Positions 18,717-28,203 of a stretch of DNA of 64,000 nucleotides are shown piece by piece. The notes beneath the pieces were generated by a model. That model was not told the origin of the DNA. It did no database searches and saw only the letters and a program-made list of their open reading frames with translations. The DNA is taken from contig NC_014623.1 in the NCBI RefSeq assembly GCF_000165485.1, positions 4,731,501 through 4,795,500 of the forward strand, read 5' to 3'. The stretch comes from Stigmatella aurantiaca DW4/3-1 (GTDB taxonomy: Bacteria; Myxococcota; Myxococcia; Myxococcales; Myxococcaceae). Within the stretch, counting starts at the first letter, position 1, and each line of letters begins with the position of its first letter. Made by a program: the position numbers and the translations under genes.

Positions 18717-20033
18717 ATGGCAATTCGTTTGATCGCAGCGATCCTGCTGTTGACACTGCTCAGTGCGTGCGCCACCCCGCCTGGAGTACGCCTCGACACG
18801 GGGCAGCGGGGGGCGCCCCTCGAACATCGGCAGGCCCCGTTGAACAAGTCCGTGAAAGTGGACGCGAACGCGTTCTCGGAAGCGTTGACCCAGTTGGTGC
18901 TGACTGCGCCGCTGACGCTCCGTGTTCCCCAGCAAGGTTGGCTGGTGCGCACCTCCTACCCCAGCAAGGGCGCGGATACCCACTGGCAGCGCCTGATGAT
19001 CAAGAGCTTTGGGGGCATCTGCAAGCCGACCCAGTATGGGGACAACTGCCTATCGATGCTCGACGACGTGAAAGGCTTGAGCGAGTGGGACAAGTTGGGG
19101 GTGGCCTTGGGCTTGTCGATCGAGCCCCTCAAAGAGAGCATCGCCAAGGCGGTGGAGAAAACCTTGGCCCCCCACCTCTTCTATACCGTTGTTGCAACAG
19201 GGCTCATAACCTGGGCCATTTTGGCCGCCAACCCCGAGCCTGTGTTTACCAAGGCGGCGGCCGTCGTCTCCGCACTGATGTTGATTTACTTGGGAGTGGA
19301 GACCTTCCTGGACGTGGTGGACGCGAGCCGGGAGTTGAAGAGTGCCACCGGCCGGGCCATGACCTGGGAAGAACTGCAACTGGCGAGTCAGCGCTTCGCG
19401 AATCGGGTGGGGCCGGAGGTAGCACGCGTCTTCGTCCTCGCGGTGACGGTGATGGTGAGCCATGGCATGACCAATGGCGCTGCGCTGCTGTCCTCGCGGC
19501 TATCGATGCTGCCTCACTTCCTCGATGCAGCGACGGCAGGGGCGTCACGGGCAGGGATCCACTTGGCGAACGTAGGGCAGGTGAGTGCAGTAGCCGTTGT
19601 CGGAAGCACCGTTGTCATCTCCTTGCCTGCGACGGCGGTAGCCATGGGCTCGGATGGAGGTAGCGGGGAAAGGGCCTCGGCTGCCTTCGGTGGTCCTGAA
19701 GAGTTGAAGTGGGGCAATCCGCTGAGCAGGCCAGCCTATGGTCATACATTCCTCGACCACACCAGCAAGCCCAGCTCCACACGGCTGGCCGATAAAGCCA
19801 GAAGCCTGGGACACCAAATAGGACAGTGGACCGACGATCAGGCTGCTGCGGCCTTTATTGCCAATGTTGCCAAGCGGGGGCCTGGTGTTCATGATGTTCC
19901 GCTTCCCACAGGCCTGGGGCGGAGTTTTCTCGCCGATGGATCAGAGCTAGCAACGGATATGGCAAGGGTTGTTGTAAAATCCAACGGTGCAGTTCGAACG
20001 GCATTCCCGTACAACTCTGCCCACCCAAATTAA
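18717..20033 (+). CDS. SitA-like polymorphic toxin lipoprotein
   Basis: A 438-residue lipoprotein: MAIRLIAAILLLTLLSAC puts the lipidated Cys at residue 18. The middle (about 40-330) has the layout of SitA5/SitA6-type proteins, with an N-terminal region followed by long hydrophobic helices (TVVATGLITWAILAA; AAAVVSALMLIYLGVETFLDV) and a Gly/Ala-rich helical stretch. The last 100 residues form a separate domain starting near YGHTFLDHTSK and ending ARVVVKSNGAVRTAFP. The His near its start and the terminal 'vvvK..G.vrTafP' resemble RNase-type toxin domains of contact-dependent systems (RNase A-like or EndoU/BECR folds); the exact family is uncertain. SitA proteins are known to pass between kin by TraA/TraB outer membrane exchange and poison cells lacking the immunity protein. 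The toxin end and the next gene are AT-richer than the 5' part, as in swapped toxin modules. Confidence 0.8.
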   Translation: MAIRLIAAILLLTLLSACATPPGVRLDTGQRGAPLEHRQAPLNKSVKVDANAFSEALTQLVLTAPLTLRVPQQGWLVRTSYPSKGADTHWQRLMIKSFGGICKPTQYGDNCLSMLDDVKGLSEWDKLGVALGLSIEPLKESIAKAVEKTLAPHLFYTVVATGLITWAILAANPEPVFTKAAAVVSALMLIYLGVETFLDVVDASRELKSATGRAMTWEELQLASQRFANRVGPEVARVFVLAVTVMVSHGMTNGAALLSSRLSMLPHFLDAATAGASRAGIHLANVGQVSAVAVVGSTVVISLPATAVAMGSDGGSGERASAAFGGPEELKWGNPLSRPAYGHTFLDHTSKPSSTRLADKARSLGHQIGQWTDDQAAAAFIANVAKRGPGVHDVPLPTGLGRSFLADGSELATDMARVVVKSNGAVRTAFPYNSAHPN

Positions 20034-20056
20034 ATAAACCAAAGGAAATAGACGAG

Positions 20057-20458
20057 ATGAAAGGAAATAGGCAGGAGGCTATTGTAAAAGTTAGCCAAGG
20101 CTTGGGGCTTCCGATAGGGGACTCCTTCAGTCAGGATTGGGCATATGAATTGCCAGAGGAGTTCAGAACCAAAGGATTTTTCGAACGCTATGTGGGGGCA
20201 TACTCAACACCTGAATACGGGCATACCGAGAAACATGTCCTCATGCAGTTGATTCTGGATGTCGCCAACGATCTGCTCGAACAGAAGGATGGTTTGGAGG
20301 GTCGCGCTTGGGAAAGAGTGGAGGCATTTCTCCAAGTAGACCGCGAGATTCACTGGGACCTTATTGAGCATTGGGCTCTGATGGGAGAGCCCCTGGAGAA
20401 TGTATTTCCTCTCACCTCAAGGATGCGCGTTGTCCGAGAGAAAATAATTGAACAGTGA
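20057..20458 (+). CDS. Candidate immunity protein for the SitA-like toxin
   Basis: A 133-residue acidic protein with no signal peptide, starting 23 bases after the toxin stop, preceded by AAAGGAAA. No known family is recognised. It is largely alpha-helical in appearance (EYGHTEKHVLMQLILDVAND; WERVEAFLQVDREIHWDLIE). Position, size and low GC relative to the kinase genes match SitI immunity genes, which lie directly downstream of sitA and protect in the cytoplasm. The assignment is therefore by context only. Confidence 0.65.
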   Translation: MKGNRQEAIVKVSQGLGLPIGDSFSQDWAYELPEEFRTKGFFERYVGAYSTPEYGHTEKHVLMQLILDVANDLLEQKDGLEGRAWERVEAFLQVDREIHWDLIEHWALMGEPLENVFPLTSRMRVVREKIIEQ

Positions 20459-20737
20459 GACTTACCGAATGCCCAAGCCTCCTCCTGGAACGTCTTGTCT
20501 CGCATGGCCTGATCGATAGAGCGAGTCTCCTGATACTCCCGGCATTTGGTGGAAGGTCGGCCCTCACATGCCACAGGTCCGCCGCGGGATGCTGAAGCCT
20601 ACGGGTGCTCGGAGACACGATGCTCTTTTATCGCGAAGGCTCAAGGGCTGAGACCGACCCTGGGAGAAGTCAAGGATGAGCGGCTGCGCACCCAGCCACG
20701 ATAACAATGATGCCTCAGCTCGGGAGGATGAGTGGGT
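20459..20737. other. Intergenic stretch between convergent immunity genes
   Basis: About 280 bases without a supported gene. A short minus-strand frame here (20350-20574) has no start context and overlaps the immunity gene. No repeat or RNA is recognised. Confidence 0.4.
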
Positions 20738-22940
<2,203 letters not shown>

Positions 22941-23055
22941 CGCAAGATTCTGGAGATGTCACGACCTTGGATAAATCGAATACGGCGGAAACAGCAGATC
23001 CTGGAATGATGCTGTGCTGTCATGGTTCAACATACTCTAAGAAAGTTTTTACTCT

Positions 23056-23411
23056 ATGATCCGGCCCTTTGCAATGCAGGGTATTGCTGGCGTGGCTCTT
23101 TCTGGATGCCTGTCGGTAGGAGGAGCGGCATCCCAAGGATCCGGAGGCATGTGCTGCCAGCCCCACGCTCACACCGCCGAAATCGGTGCCCAGGAGACCC
23201 CCCCGTATCACCTCTTCCGTCAAAGCCTGGAGGCGCCGCCGCAAAGCGGCCTGTGAATCTGGAGCGATGCCTTGATTCTTGTGTTGCCGGTGGCCATGTG
23301 CTCATCCAATTCTGCAACGACATCTCTGATGCTGAGATACGTGCCGTCTGCTTCTCGAAACTCAACGAAAGCGAGGCAAATTGCAGAAATTTTTGCTTCA
23401 ACTACTTCTAA
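23056..23411 (+). pseudogene. Cys-rich lipoprotein-like gene with a frameshift
   Basis: The first frame (23056-23256) starts MIRPFAMQGIAGVALSGCLS, a plausible lipoprotein signal (Cys18), and runs to SLEAPPQSGL before a stop. A second frame, overlapping near 23250, continues with a Cys-rich segment (ERCLDSCVAGGHVLIQFCND, then FSKLNESEANCRNFCFNYF) to a stop at 23411. Together they make about 115 residues with a lipoprotein head and evenly spaced cysteines, so one gene broken by a single frameshift (or a sequencing error) is the simplest reading. No family recognised. It lies between kinase 2 and the DUF6968-like gene in lower-GC DNA. The sequence from 22941 to 23055 holds nothing I recognise. 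Confidence 0.45.
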
Positions 23412-23429
23412 TAATAAAAGGTGTACGGA

Positions 23430-23870
23430 ATGCCGACAGAAACGCGCCTCCCTCGCGGCACCCATCCTACTGGCCCGATCATGGCGGAACGTAGATTTGA
23501 ACTCACAAATAGGCCCGGTGAGTACGCTCTTGTCCAGATCAGGAAGCCCATCAAAGATTCAGGTACAGGTAACTATAAGTGCAGCGTGGAATGGGTCCGC
23601 CCTGAAGAACGGGAACTGTTTGAGCTTTGGGGAATCGACTCGATGCAGGCTCTTCAGCTTGCGCTCCGGGCAGCTGGGGAACTGACCAAAACCTACGAAG
23701 GGAGCCTGCGTTGGGCAGGAGACAAGGATGGGTATTTGGGCTTTCCCAAAACCTACCCAGAACACCTTCCGAAAGCACTCCTGCGAAAGCTAGAAAAAAT
23801 GATTGAGCGCGAGATTTCTGCACATACGCGCAAGCTTGAAGCAGCGTATAAGCGGCGACAGCGTCGGTAG
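23430..23870 (+). CDS. DUF6968-like small protein
   Basis: A 146-residue soluble protein. The core reads IMAERRFELTNRPGEYALVQ, then IRKPIKDSGTGNYKCSVEW, GIDSMQALQLALRAAGEL and a late GYLGFPKTYPE. The order 'I-x-x-P, a single Cys strand, G(v/i)DsmQALxLAL, then GxLGFP' is that of DUF6968 proteins, of unknown function. The C-terminus is a basic helix (AHTRKLEAAYKRRQRR). The ATG at 23430 follows AAAAGG; an internal ATG at 23481 is an alternative start nearer the conserved core. It may be an immunity-like cargo gene given its place in the island, but nothing in it shows this. Confidence 0.6.
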   Translation: MPTETRLPRGTHPTGPIMAERRFELTNRPGEYALVQIRKPIKDSGTGNYKCSVEWVRPEERELFELWGIDSMQALQLALRAAGELTKTYEGSLRWAGDKDGYLGFPKTYPEHLPKALLRKLEKMIEREISAHTRKLEAAYKRRQRR

Positions 23871-23959
23871 TGCAATGAGGTTTCCCGAAGGTCTGAGCCT
23901 TTCGACGGGCCTGCTGCCTAATTCTTCTAACCGCATGCGTCTTTTTTGGAGCATATCCC

Positions 23960-24424
23960 TTGAGCAAGTGGAATAACCCCCAAATGTGGCAAGCCCTTCT
24001 TGATGGCTCTGGCTGCCCGATTTGCAAGCGCGGTCTCCCGCTTCACGTCATTGCCAACCTGGAGTGCTCTTGGCTCACCATGTCCGAAGATGCACCGATG
24101 CCTGGGTATGTCTGCTTGGTCTCAAAAGTGCACGTGATCGAGCTACATGAACTCGAAGAAGCTCGTGCCGAAGCGTTCATGCGAGATATTCGAAGTGTCT
24201 CGAAAGCCTTGTCCATCATAACGGAAGCCGTGAAGCTCAACTATGAAATCCATGGCAATACGCTGCCGCATCTTCACATGCACTTCTTCCCGAGGTACGT
24301 TGGAGATCCCTTTGAAGGAAAAGCGATTGAGCCTCGAGCTGTTACTCAGCCGGTCTATGCGCCAGGGCAGTTCGCGGAAGTGAAAAGCCGTTTGCTCGCC
24401 GCACTTGACGTGGATGCAGACTGA
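23960..24424 (+). CDS. HIT (histidine triad) family protein
   Basis: A 154-residue protein with the triad HLHMHFFPR at about residues 109-117, which fits HxHxH with hydrophobic spacers. An N-terminal CPICKRG pair matches the zinc-binding Cys motif of some bacterial HIT proteins. HIT proteins hydrolyse or transfer nucleoside monophosphates (Hint, Fhit or GalT-like) in the cytoplasm. The TTG start at 23960 is supported by GGAG at 23948-23951. A strand GYVCLVSKVHVIELHELEEA precedes the triad as expected. The substrate is unknown. Confidence 0.88.
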   Translation: MSKWNNPQMWQALLDGSGCPICKRGLPLHVIANLECSWLTMSEDAPMPGYVCLVSKVHVIELHELEEARAEAFMRDIRSVSKALSIITEAVKLNYEIHGNTLPHLHMHFFPRYVGDPFEGKAIEPRAVTQPVYAPGQFAEVKSRLLAALDVDAD

Positions 24425-24509
24425 CTCTCGGTCGCGAGCCTCCGCAGAGCGAGATGAGGAGGGTGTTGGCCTTAGAGACTATTCTCTATGGTTACATGCG
24501 CCATCGGTC

Positions 24510-25103
24510 ATGGCTTCCCGAAAGAAAACTGCCCAGCCCTCTATTCACGTGCTGCACGTCGAGCTGGTGGGCATCCAGCCAGCCATCTGGCGGGAGCTTC
24601 ACGTGCGCAGCGGCATGCCTCTGTCGAGGCTGCACGAAGTCCTGCAGGCGGCCTTCGGCTGGACCCACAGCCACATGCACATGTTCGAGGACACCTCGGG
24701 ACTGCAGTACGGTCATAAGGCTGCGGGGAACGCCGATGACATCGGCTTCGGTGGCCCTCCGCTGCGGGACGAGCGCAAGTACACTGTCGCGGACATAGCC
24801 CCGCGTCCTCGCAATACCTTCAGCTATATCTACGATTTCGGTGACGACTGGGTGCACCGCATTCGCGTGAAGAAGGTGCAGCCCCCTGAGCGCAGTGGCA
24901 GATACCCCTCGTGCACTGCAGGCGATCGGGCAGCACCACCCGATGACTGCGGCGGCGTCCCTGGCTACGTGCGCCTGCTTGAGATTCTTCGAAATCCCAG
25001 GCACGAAGAGCATGAGGAAATGCTTGAGTGGATTGGGGGCTCGTTTGACCCTGAAGCGTTTGATCTCAAAGCCACCGATAAAGCTGTTCGTTCCGTCAGG
25101 TAA
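24510..25103 (+). CDS. Plasmid pRiA4b ORF-3-like family protein
   Basis: A 197-residue protein matching the pRiA4b ORF-3 family (PF07929). Diagnostic segments are VELVGIQPAIWRELHVRSGM at the N-terminus, LSRLHEVLQAAFGWTHSHMH, FSYIYDFGDDWVHRIRVKKV and the Cys-containing YPSCTAGDRAAPPDDCGG followed by GYVRLLEIL. The fold is known from structures, but the biochemical role is not settled. The family is common on plasmids and in mobile islands, which fits its place here. The open frame extends to 24405, overlapping the HIT gene, but the ATG at 24510 begins the conserved region and is preferred. Confidence 0.9.
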   Translation: MASRKKTAQPSIHVLHVELVGIQPAIWRELHVRSGMPLSRLHEVLQAAFGWTHSHMHMFEDTSGLQYGHKAAGNADDIGFGGPPLRDERKYTVADIAPRPRNTFSYIYDFGDDWVHRIRVKKVQPPERSGRYPSCTAGDRAAPPDDCGGVPGYVRLLEILRNPRHEEHEEMLEWIGGSFDPEAFDLKATDKAVRSVR

Positions 25104-25138
25104 TCGAGGTTAATGAACTCTGGGGCAGACTCTTCCGG

Positions 25139-26062
25139 TCATCCCCGAAGGAAGCGCGACTCCCATTGGAGGACGTCCTCATCCGAGAATCCGCTCCAGG
25201 GAGAGCGAGGAGCATGATAGAGCCAGGGGGCCAGCACCTGTGCCAGTTCGCGGTACGAGGGCAGGGTATCGTCGTGTTCCAGGTCCCCTGATTCAGGCCA
25301 TTCTCCGAGCCTCACCACGGCACGGCTCTTACTCAAATCCTCAACGCGGGTATCTTCTGAATGCAGGCGGGACCTCAGGCCAGCAGTGCCTCCAAGTCTC
25401 TCCAGGATCGGGGCACCCAAAAAAGTTAGCCAGTAGGCACCCTTGATTTTCGCGCCGAGTTCCATGGGAATGCTCTCCATGGCGGGCATGTCCACTCCTG
25501 GGTAGCGGAGAGACAATAGCCGAAGCGGCTCGGTGATGCCGAGTAGGCTCTCGTGACAGTAGAAAGAGAGGCCAGCGTGCCCTGAGTTGAAGGGCAATGC
25601 GGAGCCTAGCTTGAGCGCCAAGTTTCGTACCTGTTCAGGACCCTGAGCCTCCAGATATCCAGTGGGAAGCCAGAATGCCACGGCACAAATCATGCCTGTC
25701 TTGTCATCCAAGAGGGGTGGGGTCAATTCGCGGCCGTAATACCTGAACTCATAGTCCGTCGTGAGATGAGGCGTGTCACGCAACCAGATGTTGGCACCCC
25801 GAGGGTGAAGCATCTTCTTGTGGATGCGTTCCCAGCCCGCTCCGTCGATTTCCTGCCAGGCGCCTTCTCCATCTGGGGACCAAGCCAGAGTGTGAGGCTC
25901 AATGGCCCTGCGGTAGATATCAAGCGATTCCATGATCGCTGGGAGCACTTCTGGGTGAGAGCGCCTCATATAGAAGCAGATGCTCACACTTGTCTGGATA
26001 CAGGGGACCTCCTCGCCATCAATCACTCGATGAAGCTGAATTCTTGGATAGTGCTCGCTCAT
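25139..26062 (-). CDS. DUF3396 / type VI immunity family protein
   Basis: A 307-residue soluble protein. The central region (AVAFWLPTGYLEAQGPEQVR through ALPFNSGHAGLSFYCHESL) and the later GAYWLTFLGAPILERLGG match DUF3396 proteins, several of which are immunity proteins for type VI secretion nuclease effectors (the TsiT type). Its start codon overlaps the stop of the upstream lipoprotein gene by four bases (ATGA), so the two are translationally coupled. The pairing makes it the probable cytoplasmic antidote for the nuclease end of that lipoprotein. No secretion signal. Confidence 0.85.
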   Translation of the reverse strand: MSEHYPRIQLHRVIDGEEVPCIQTSVSICFYMRRSHPEVLPAIMESLDIYRRAIEPHTLAWSPDGEGAWQEIDGAGWERIHKKMLHPRGANIWLRDTPHLTTDYEFRYYGRELTPPLLDDKTGMICAVAFWLPTGYLEAQGPEQVRNLALKLGSALPFNSGHAGLSFYCHESLLGITEPLRLLSLRYPGVDMPAMESIPMELGAKIKGAYWLTFLGAPILERLGGTAGLRSRLHSEDTRVEDLSKSRAVVRLGEWPESGDLEHDDTLPSYRELAQVLAPWLYHAPRSPWSGFSDEDVLQWESRFLRG

Positions 26063-26889
26063 CGGGCGCCTCCGTATCCTGGAGAGAGGGCCTTGGGGGT
26101 TACCTTGAAGGCCTCCTTGTAGATTTCACCCTGGTTTGATGGGTAATAAGGATGGTCTTCGTGATATTGGCGCCATGTAGGGCTATTGTCGGCTGGACAG
26201 GGGAACTTGAAATCGAAGACAGCCTGGACGCGGGACAAGTCACCTGCCGCATGGACCACAATATCGGGAATGAGCGTCCCGAGGAGTTTTCCGAACAATC
26301 CATTTCGAAGCCACTCATCTACTTTTTTGGGGTCGAGGAGTTCTGTCTTCTTCGCTTGCCTGTCGTATCGGTAAGTGGGCTGGAGACTGAGGTTGTCGGT
26401 GAATTTCTCTCCCAGCTCTTTTTGGACGCACTTCAGTGCAGCCCGATGTTTTTCGCGTCCCAAGTGCATGGCCCATGTCACCTTGTAGCCTCCGGATTCC
26501 GTTTTGAATGTCTCCTGGCAGAGCTGGCGGGTAGGCCGCTTTCCTTTGCCCAGCAGTTGCTCGTTGACATCATGGCTTGCTTGGTTTGCACAGTCGTTCA
26601 AGGTTTGCTCAATCATCGCGAGGTCAGCGGCTTCCAGCAACCGCAGCACGGTGGACGCACTCTTGATGGCAGTCATGGAGCGCGACAGCCAGGGCAAGAT
26701 CGCGGTTTCACCCGTTGATGGCGAATAGCAAGCAGGGGTGCGCAGACAGGCGCTGGTTGCCGAGTCTGTCGTCTGCGCATAGTGCCTAGGCGCGAGTTGA
26801 CCTGTCATTCTGGAAGGGCCGCAAGCGGCCAAGAGCGCGCTCGCGGCGAGCATGACGAGGGAGGATGGGGCCGGTGCGCAGAGGATCAT
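26059..26889 (-). CDS. Toxin lipoprotein with PD-(D/E)XK (Tox-REase-5-like) end
   Basis: A 276-residue protein. An N-terminal lipoprotein signal has lipobox LAAC with Cys23. Residues of about 45-130 contain three to four further cysteines and helices. The last 120 residues form a nuclease-like domain: KKTELLDPKKVDEWLRNGLF, then TLIPDIVVHAAGDLSRVQAV and FDFKFPCP. The set P-D-(I)V...F-D-F-K is the PD-(D/E)XK active-site pattern (Asp after Pro, then D-x-K), and together with the DUF3396 partner it resembles Tox-REase-5/TseT effectors. The expected role is DNA cleavage in a target cell lacking the partner. There is no secretion adaptor (VgrG, PAAR or Rhs); a lipid anchor suggests delivery by outer membrane exchange, as for SitA proteins. 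That delivery route is inference. Confidence 0.75.
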   Translation of the reverse strand: MILCAPAPSSLVMLAASALLAACGPSRMTGQLAPRHYAQTTDSATSACLRTPACYSPSTGETAILPWLSRSMTAIKSASTVLRLLEAADLAMIEQTLNDCANQASHDVNEQLLGKGKRPTRQLCQETFKTESGGYKVTWAMHLGREKHRAALKCVQKELGEKFTDNLSLQPTYRYDRQAKKTELLDPKKVDEWLRNGLFGKLLGTLIPDIVVHAAGDLSRVQAVFDFKFPCPADNSPTWRQYHEDHPYYPSNQGEIYKEAFKVTPKALSPGYGGAR

Positions 26890-27054
26890 GGGGATGGGAG
26901 GGTAACGATGCTTGGAGCATAGGCCATGTCGGGGGTCTTGTTGTGGGCGGAATCAGCTCGGGCGGGTGATGGTGCCCATCTGACAATTCGTGCTCAACTG
27001 CACAGGGCGAGATTCAAGTGGCGGAGCGTTCACCCATGTGGGATTGAATCATTT

Positions 27055-27375
27055 ATGGTCAGCCTCTCGGATGTGTTCTCACGAATACCTGACGCGCCTG
27101 GTCCCGCGAGAAGTGAGGGAGAGTACCGGCTCGTCGAGGCCCTCACCTTTAGCTCCTCCAAGAACATTGTGGAGTTTCTGGAGGAGGTGAACGGTCGCGA
27201 CTTCACGGCTCTCCCTGTTTGGATCAGAAACTTGGCGTTTAGGCTGGCGTGCCTTCAGGAGCCTGACAACCCGGTTCTTCTTCGCAAGTCTGCTGCGGAT
27301 CTGGAGTGCTTCGGACCGGATTGGGATGACAAGGTTGCTGAACTGAGGCAACGCGCGCAGACGCTCAGCCAGTAG
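27055..27375 (+). CDS. Hypothetical soluble protein
   Basis: A 106-residue acidic protein, probably all-helical (SSKNIVEFLEEVNGRDFTAL; LECFGPDWDDKVAELRQRAQ). No family is recognised. The ATG at 27055 begins MVSLSDVFSRIPDAPG; the frame is open further upstream but that part reads as non-coding. It is divergent from the toxin lipoprotein gene at the edge of the island. Its size fits an immunity or accessory protein, but there is no direct evidence. Confidence 0.55.
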   Translation: MVSLSDVFSRIPDAPGPARSEGEYRLVEALTFSSSKNIVEFLEEVNGRDFTALPVWIRNLAFRLACLQEPDNPVLLRKSAADLECFGPDWDDKVAELRQRAQTLSQ

Positions 27376-27395
27376 CGTGAGGTCCTGTCAGGGCA

Positions 27396-28151
27396 TCAGA
27401 AGGTCGACCACCCGCCGTCGGAAGGGAGCACGGCGCCGTTGATGTTCTCTGCCTCGTCGCTCATCAGCCAGAGAATGTGGCCCGCGAGCGTGGCCGACTC
27501 GGCGACCGGCACGGCGAGGACATTCATCACCGGCGCGATCCGCGACCAGCCATGGTCTGAACGGCTGGCGCCGCTGATGGAGGTGCGCACCGGTCCCGGC
27601 GCCACGATGTTCACGCGAACGCCCTTGGCGCCGTACATGAAGGCGGTGTTCTTGGTGAAGCCGATCAGCGCGTGCTTGGATGCGGTGTAAGCGACACCGG
27701 CCGCCGAGCCGCGCAGCGCCGCTTCCGAGGCGACGTTGACGATGGAGCCCCTGCCAGCCGCTATCATCAGCGGCAAGAAGGCCCGGGTGAGCCGCATGAC
27801 GGCGGTCACATTGACGGCGAAGACCTTCTCCCAGGTGGCGTCGTCGATCTCCGCCGCTGGCAGGAATCCGTCCATGATGCCAGCGTTGTTGGCGAGCGCA
27901 TCGATCCGCCCCGCGCAGGCGGAAACAATCCGTTGAACCGTCTCCTCGGCCGAAATGTCGCCAGCGACGGTCACCAAGGCGCCTCGGGGGCTCTCCGCTT
28001 CAAGGGCCGCAAGACGGTCCTGGGCGATATCGCTGGCAACGACGCGAGCGCCCTCGCGCATGAGCCGCGAGGCGGTTGCATGGCCGATCCCTGCGCCAGC
28101 GCCGGTGACGACAACGGTGCGGCCGGCGAACCGGCCTTCGAGGGGCTGCAT
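27396..28151 (-). CDS. Short-chain dehydrogenase/reductase (SDR)
   Basis: A 251-residue classical SDR. The cofactor loop is VVVTGAGAGIGHATA (about residues 13-27). NNAG is present (LANNAGIMDG), followed by the catalytic Ser in SIVNVASEAALRG and the YxxxK pair in YTASKHALIGFTK. The C-terminal substrate end is GAVLPSDGGWSTF. It should oxidise or reduce an alcohol/ketone with NAD(P) in the cytoplasm; the substrate is not shown. It lies 52 bases downstream of the amine oxidase gene on the same strand and may be co-transcribed with it. Confidence 0.93.
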   Translation of the reverse strand: MQPLEGRFAGRTVVVTGAGAGIGHATASRLMREGARVVASDIAQDRLAALEAESPRGALVTVAGDISAEETVQRIVSACAGRIDALANNAGIMDGFLPAAEIDDATWEKVFAVNVTAVMRLTRAFLPLMIAAGRGSIVNVASEAALRGSAAGVAYTASKHALIGFTKNTAFMYGAKGVRVNIVAPGPVRTSISGASRSDHGWSRIAPVMNVLAVPVAESATLAGHILWLMSDEAENINGAVLPSDGGWSTF

Positions 28152-28203
28152 CAGGTGTGTTCCTCCGGTCGTGGCGCGACTCTCCCAGAGGGACCCGCAC
28201 GCT

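Noticed and set aside
20350-20574. Short minus-strand frame as a toxin fragment paired with the SitI6-like gene
   Set aside because: No start context or recognisable toxin motif, and it overlaps the plus-strand immunity gene.
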